A DNA stretch of 64,000 nucleotides from Pseudomonas haemolytica. GTDB taxonomy: Bacteria; Pseudomonadota; Gammaproteobacteria; Pseudomonadales; Pseudomonadaceae. The DNA is taken from NCBI RefSeq assembly GCF_009659625.1, contig NZ_VOIW01000002.1, positions 558,001 through 622,000 on the forward strand, read 5' to 3'. Below, piece by piece: positions 61,325 to 64,000 of this stretch. Numbering within the stretch: the stretch's first letter is position 1; every line of letters begins with the position of its first letter. The notes under the pieces were generated by a model. It was not told the origin of the DNA. It did not search any database and saw only the letters and a program-made list of their open reading frames with translations. The position numbers and the translations under genes are program-made.

Positions 61325-63083
61325 GCTTCTTGCTGATGAACAAGGCAACCCGACTCGATTCTGGATTCCTGCCTACCAACGCGGATACCGCTGGAAACCA
61401 CTGCAGGTTACCCAGTTACTGGACGACATCCGCGAGTTCACCAAGCGCCGTAACCCTCAGCCAGAAGAGTTTTACTGCCTGCAACCGCTGGTGATAAAAG
61501 CCACCGAACACGGCCCATTCGAGGTAGTGGACGGCCAGCAGCGACTGACTACGCTGTTGCTGATACTTAGGCATTTCAATGAGCGTCTGGCGCAAAGATA
61601 CCAGCAGAAGCTGTTTACTCTGGACTACGAGACCCGCCCGCTTCTGCTGGCGTTCCTCGATGAGCCCAACGAGATCGAAGCAGACACAAACGTAGACTAC
61701 TTCTACCTGTTCAATGCCATTAACACCATCGAGAATTGGTTCAGCACCCGGGCTAACGAGGTGGATGAGATCAAAACAGCGTTGCTGAACAAGACTCGAG
61801 TGATCTGGTTCGAACTAGCCGCTCAGGACAATGCCGTGGATGCCTTCACTCGGCTGAACGTGGGTAAGATTCCGCTGACGGATGACGAGTTGATCCGTGC
61901 CCTTTTCCTCAAGCGTGGTGATGACAACGATCCAGAAGCCGCATCCCGACAAATGAGGATCGCCCACGAATGGGATCAGTTGGAGAAAGCCCTTCAGGCA
62001 GATGAGTTCTGGTACTTTCTCAGTAACCAGCAGAGCCAATCTCCGAATCGCATCAGTCTTCTGTTCGAATTGGTAGCCACAACTGACGGCGTTGGCGATA
62101 GAGCGGATCAAGACGAGCACAGCATCTTTCACGCCTACAGCAGGAAACTTAAGGTTTCTGGCGCAACCGCCAAGGAATGGTTGCGCATCAAGCAAACCTT
62201 CATGATGCTGGAAGAATGGTTTGAAGACCGTACGCTTTACCACATTGTTGGATTCTTGATTCATCAAGGCATGGATGTCGCGAGTATCTGTGAGTTGTCG
62301 CTGCAAACCACCAAGAGCGCATTCGAGCGCAAGCTACGCAAAGCGGTATTTGCTCGCACTATCGGTGACGAAGACCTAGATGCCCTGAGCCCCAAAGCAC
62401 TGCATACGAGCATCAGTGAACGTCTTGATCAGCTAGAGTACGGCCGTCACTCATCAAGTATCCGTTCACTGCTGCTGCTCTTCAACCTGGCGACTCTACT
62501 GGACAGTCCGCTCTCCAACATGCGCTTCCAGTTCGATAGTTTCAAAAATGGCGAGTGGGACATAGAACACGTGCGTTCGATTGCATCGAGCCGCCCTATG
62601 CGCCTGCATGACCAACTGAATTGGCTGAAGCTGTGTTCCGGCTACCTGGAAGCCTACAACTTCAGCGACCAGGCGGCTCAAAGTAAACAACTGCTGAACA
62701 GCATTGCAGCGTTTATCAAGCGTTCGAAGAAAGCTGATGCGGACGAAGCGTTTGAGGTGGTGTACAAAAAACTGTTGGCCTTCTTTCAGGAAACAGACGA
62801 AGCGCCGACTGACCATGGCATTTCCAACCTGACCTTGCTCGATAAAGGTACCAACCGCAGCTATAAAAACGCTGTATTCGCCGTCAAGCGTAAAGCGCTT
62901 CTGGCCCTCGACCAGTCCGGGATTTTTGTACCGTTGTGCACCCGCAATGTGTTCCTCAAATGCTACAGCCCGCAGGCTGACAACATGATGTTCTGGAGCA
63001 AGAGCGATCGCGAAGCATACCTAGCCGAAATGACCCAAGTGCTCTTGCGTTTCTTCAGCGCCACCAAGGAGATTTCAAAATGA
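61287..63083 (+). CDS. DUF262/DUF1524-type (GmrSD-like) protein, likely phage defence
   Basis: 598 residues. N-terminal DUF262 (about 20-230) with IPAYQRGYRWKPLQ and the ParB-like nucleotide motif VVDGQQRLTTLLL, and FTRLNVGKIPLTDDELIRA. A C-terminal part has WDIEHVRSIASSRP, the IEH motif of DUF1524 His-Me endonuclease domains, though weakly conserved. GmrSD-family proteins are NTP-dependent, modification-dependent nucleases; activity here is inference. ATG 61287 has AAGGA five bases upstream. Codon and base use is more AT-rich than the core genes, suggesting transfer. Stop overlaps the next start (ATGA). Confidence 0.82.
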   Translation: MNHSDLCLKPIHELLADEQGNPTRFWIPAYQRGYRWKPLQVTQLLDDIREFTKRRNPQPEEFYCLQPLVIKATEHGPFEVVDGQQRLTTLLLILRHFNERLAQRYQQKLFTLDYETRPLLLAFLDEPNEIEADTNVDYFYLFNAINTIENWFSTRANEVDEIKTALLNKTRVIWFELAAQDNAVDAFTRLNVGKIPLTDDELIRALFLKRGDDNDPEAASRQMRIAHEWDQLEKALQADEFWYFLSNQQSQSPNRISLLFELVATTDGVGDRADQDEHSIFHAYSRKLKVSGATAKEWLRIKQTFMMLEEWFEDRTLYHIVGFLIHQGMDVASICELSLQTTKSAFERKLRKAVFARTIGDEDLDALSPKALHTSISERLDQLEYGRHSSSIRSLLLLFNLATLLDSPLSNMRFQFDSFKNGEWDIEHVRSIASSRPMRLHDQLNWLKLCSGYLEAYNFSDQAAQSKQLLNSIAAFIKRSKKADADEAFEVVYKKLLAFFQETDEAPTDHGISNLTLLDKGTNRSYKNAVFAVKRKALLALDQSGIFVPLCTRNVFLKCYSPQADNMMFWSKSDREAYLAEMTQVLLRFFSATKEISK

Positions 63084-64000
63084 GCGAGTCCAGCAGCCAG
63101 ATCACCCTAAGACAGCTGTTGAGCCGCCATCAGCGCATCCAAATTCCGATGATCCAGCGCGACTATGCTCAGGGCCGCCCGGCATTTGAGGATGTACGTG
63201 AAGAGTTTCTAGGCACGTTGAAGCAAGCATTTACATTGGCATCGGGTGAAGATGCACGCCCCCTGAACCTCGACTTCATCTACGGAAGTGTCGAGAAAGA
63301 AGGTGAGTCAAACCTCTTTTTGCCACTTGACGGCCAACAGCGACTGACCACTCTGTTTCTACTGCATTGGTATCTGGCGTGGCGAGATGGTAATCAGGAT
63401 GAGTTTGGTCAGGTTTTTTGCGAAGGCGAAGATTCACGCTTCTCTTATAAAGTACGACCAAGTAGTGCTGAATTTTTCAATGAGTTGGTGAATTTCTGGC
63501 CTGCACGCGAAGTGGCCGACGAATCCTCAATGTCCAGTCTGATCACCAACCAGGCTTGGTTTTTCCGATACTGGCGACTGGACCCGACGATCCAATCCTG
63601 CCTGACCATGCTGGACGCTATCCACAACCACTTCGCCGAGGTAACAGGAGCCTACGCGAGGTTGATGGATGTAAAGCACCCGGTTATCACTTTCCAGTTG
63701 CTTGACCTGGACCATTTCGGGCTGTCTGACGATCTGTACATCAAGATGAACGCCCGGGGCAAACCACTGACGGCTTTCGAGACATTCAAAGCACGCTTCG
63801 AGCATGAACTCAAAGGCCAGTTCGCCGACGAGACCCGCGAGATCAGCGGTCAAAATTTTACCGTCGCCGATTACTTCGCCCGACGCATGGATACCAGCTG
63901 GGCCGACTTCTTTTGGGCGTATCGCGACAAGGAAACCCAACTGTACGACGATGCGCTCATGAACTTCTTCCATGCCGTGGCGTTTATATGCCGCGATCCG
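63080..64000 (+). CDS. Second DUF262-domain protein (partial, 3' end outside window)
   Basis: At least 307 residues visible and still open at the window edge. DUF262 marks: IQIPMIQRDYAQGRPAFEDV, LPLDGQQRLTTLFLLHW and YIKMNARGKPLTAFETFKARF. Different in detail from the upstream DUF262 protein, so the two are not simple duplicates. ATGA overlap implies coupled translation and joint function. Likely continues into more defence genes to the right. Confidence 0.85.
   Translation, partial: MSESSSQITLRQLLSRHQRIQIPMIQRDYAQGRPAFEDVREEFLGTLKQAFTLASGEDARPLNLDFIYGSVEKEGESNLFLPLDGQQRLTTLFLLHWYLAWRDGNQDEFGQVFCEGEDSRFSYKVRPSSAEFFNELVNFWPAREVADESSMSSLITNQAWFFRYWRLDPTIQSCLTMLDAIHNHFAEVTGAYARLMDVKHPVITFQLLDLDHFGLSDDLYIKMNARGKPLTAFETFKARFEHELKGQFADETREISGQNFTVADYFARRMDTSWADFFWAYRDKETQLYDDALMNFFHAVAFICRDP

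Overview
The window reads as chromosomal DNA of a Pseudomonas of the P. fluorescens group. Evidence for this is the GC-rich coding sequence with pseudomonad codon choice, the gene neighbourhoods (leuC/LysR, uvrB-gltX-tRNA Glu/Ala, a Sad/PtrR pair, glucarate genes), REP palindromes of the GTGGGAGC-GGGCTTGC-type, and DUF6124 (formerly DUF3077) small genes. Assignments rest on reading translated sequence by eye; no database search was possible.

Layout. 1-6.4 kb: the start of leuC (leaving the window to the left), a divergent LysR regulator, a five-PAS GGDEF/EAL cyclic-di-GMP protein, and an orphan protein preceded by a good HrpL-type (hrp box) promoter, hence a candidate type III effector. 6.4-9.4 kb: dusC, a thioesterase, an alpha/beta hydrolase and a TetR regulator with a palindromic operator. 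9.5-15.7 kb: housekeeping block with a tandemly duplicated tRNA-Glu/tRNA-Ala pair, gltX, uvrB and an aromatic aminotransferase. 15.7-21.2 kb: a PtrR-like LysR regulator divergent from succinate semialdehyde dehydrogenase, then a cobalamin riboswitch ahead of a translationally coupled btuF-btuC-btuD operon. 21.2-23.7 kb: a tspO/esterase/GNAT/nucleotidyltransferase run.

23.7-29.4 kb is an accessory region of lipoproteins, small unknown genes, decayed gene tails and a structured, repeated RNA-like leader in front of a DUF6124 gene. The same leader plus a second DUF6124 gene occurs at 42.5-43.2 kb. 29.5-33.9 kb: an ECF sigma factor, a FecR anti-sigma factor and a heme-type TonB receptor (cell-surface signalling iron uptake). 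34-39.5 kb: GST, a REPIN-like perfect inverted repeat, trmK, a FadR-type regulator, an MFS permease and glucarate dehydratase. 39.6-42.3 kb: a GH18 chitinase and an AA10 LPMO in one operon, both lacking signal peptides, then a HigBA-type toxin-antitoxin pair. 43.2-47.3 kb: an orphan 454-residue protein, a truncated hydrolase, a MocR regulator and a panB homologue.

47.4-54.4 kb is a catabolic cluster: an AraC/FeaR-like regulator divergent from cupin dioxygenase, MFS transporter, zinc alcohol dehydrogenase, OprB-type porin and GMC oxidoreductase. 54.5-61.2 kb: DUF2986, GNAT and YeeE/YedE genes, a divergent MFS/TetR pair, and a two-component system with two divergent small membrane proteins. From 61.3 kb to the edge there are two overlapping DUF262 genes of the GmrSD type, a likely defence locus that continues beyond the window.

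The strongest candidates for undescribed biology are the duplicated RNA leader/DUF6124 module, the hrp-box-driven orphan protein, and the DUF262 pair. The leaderless LPMO/chitinase operon is also unusual.
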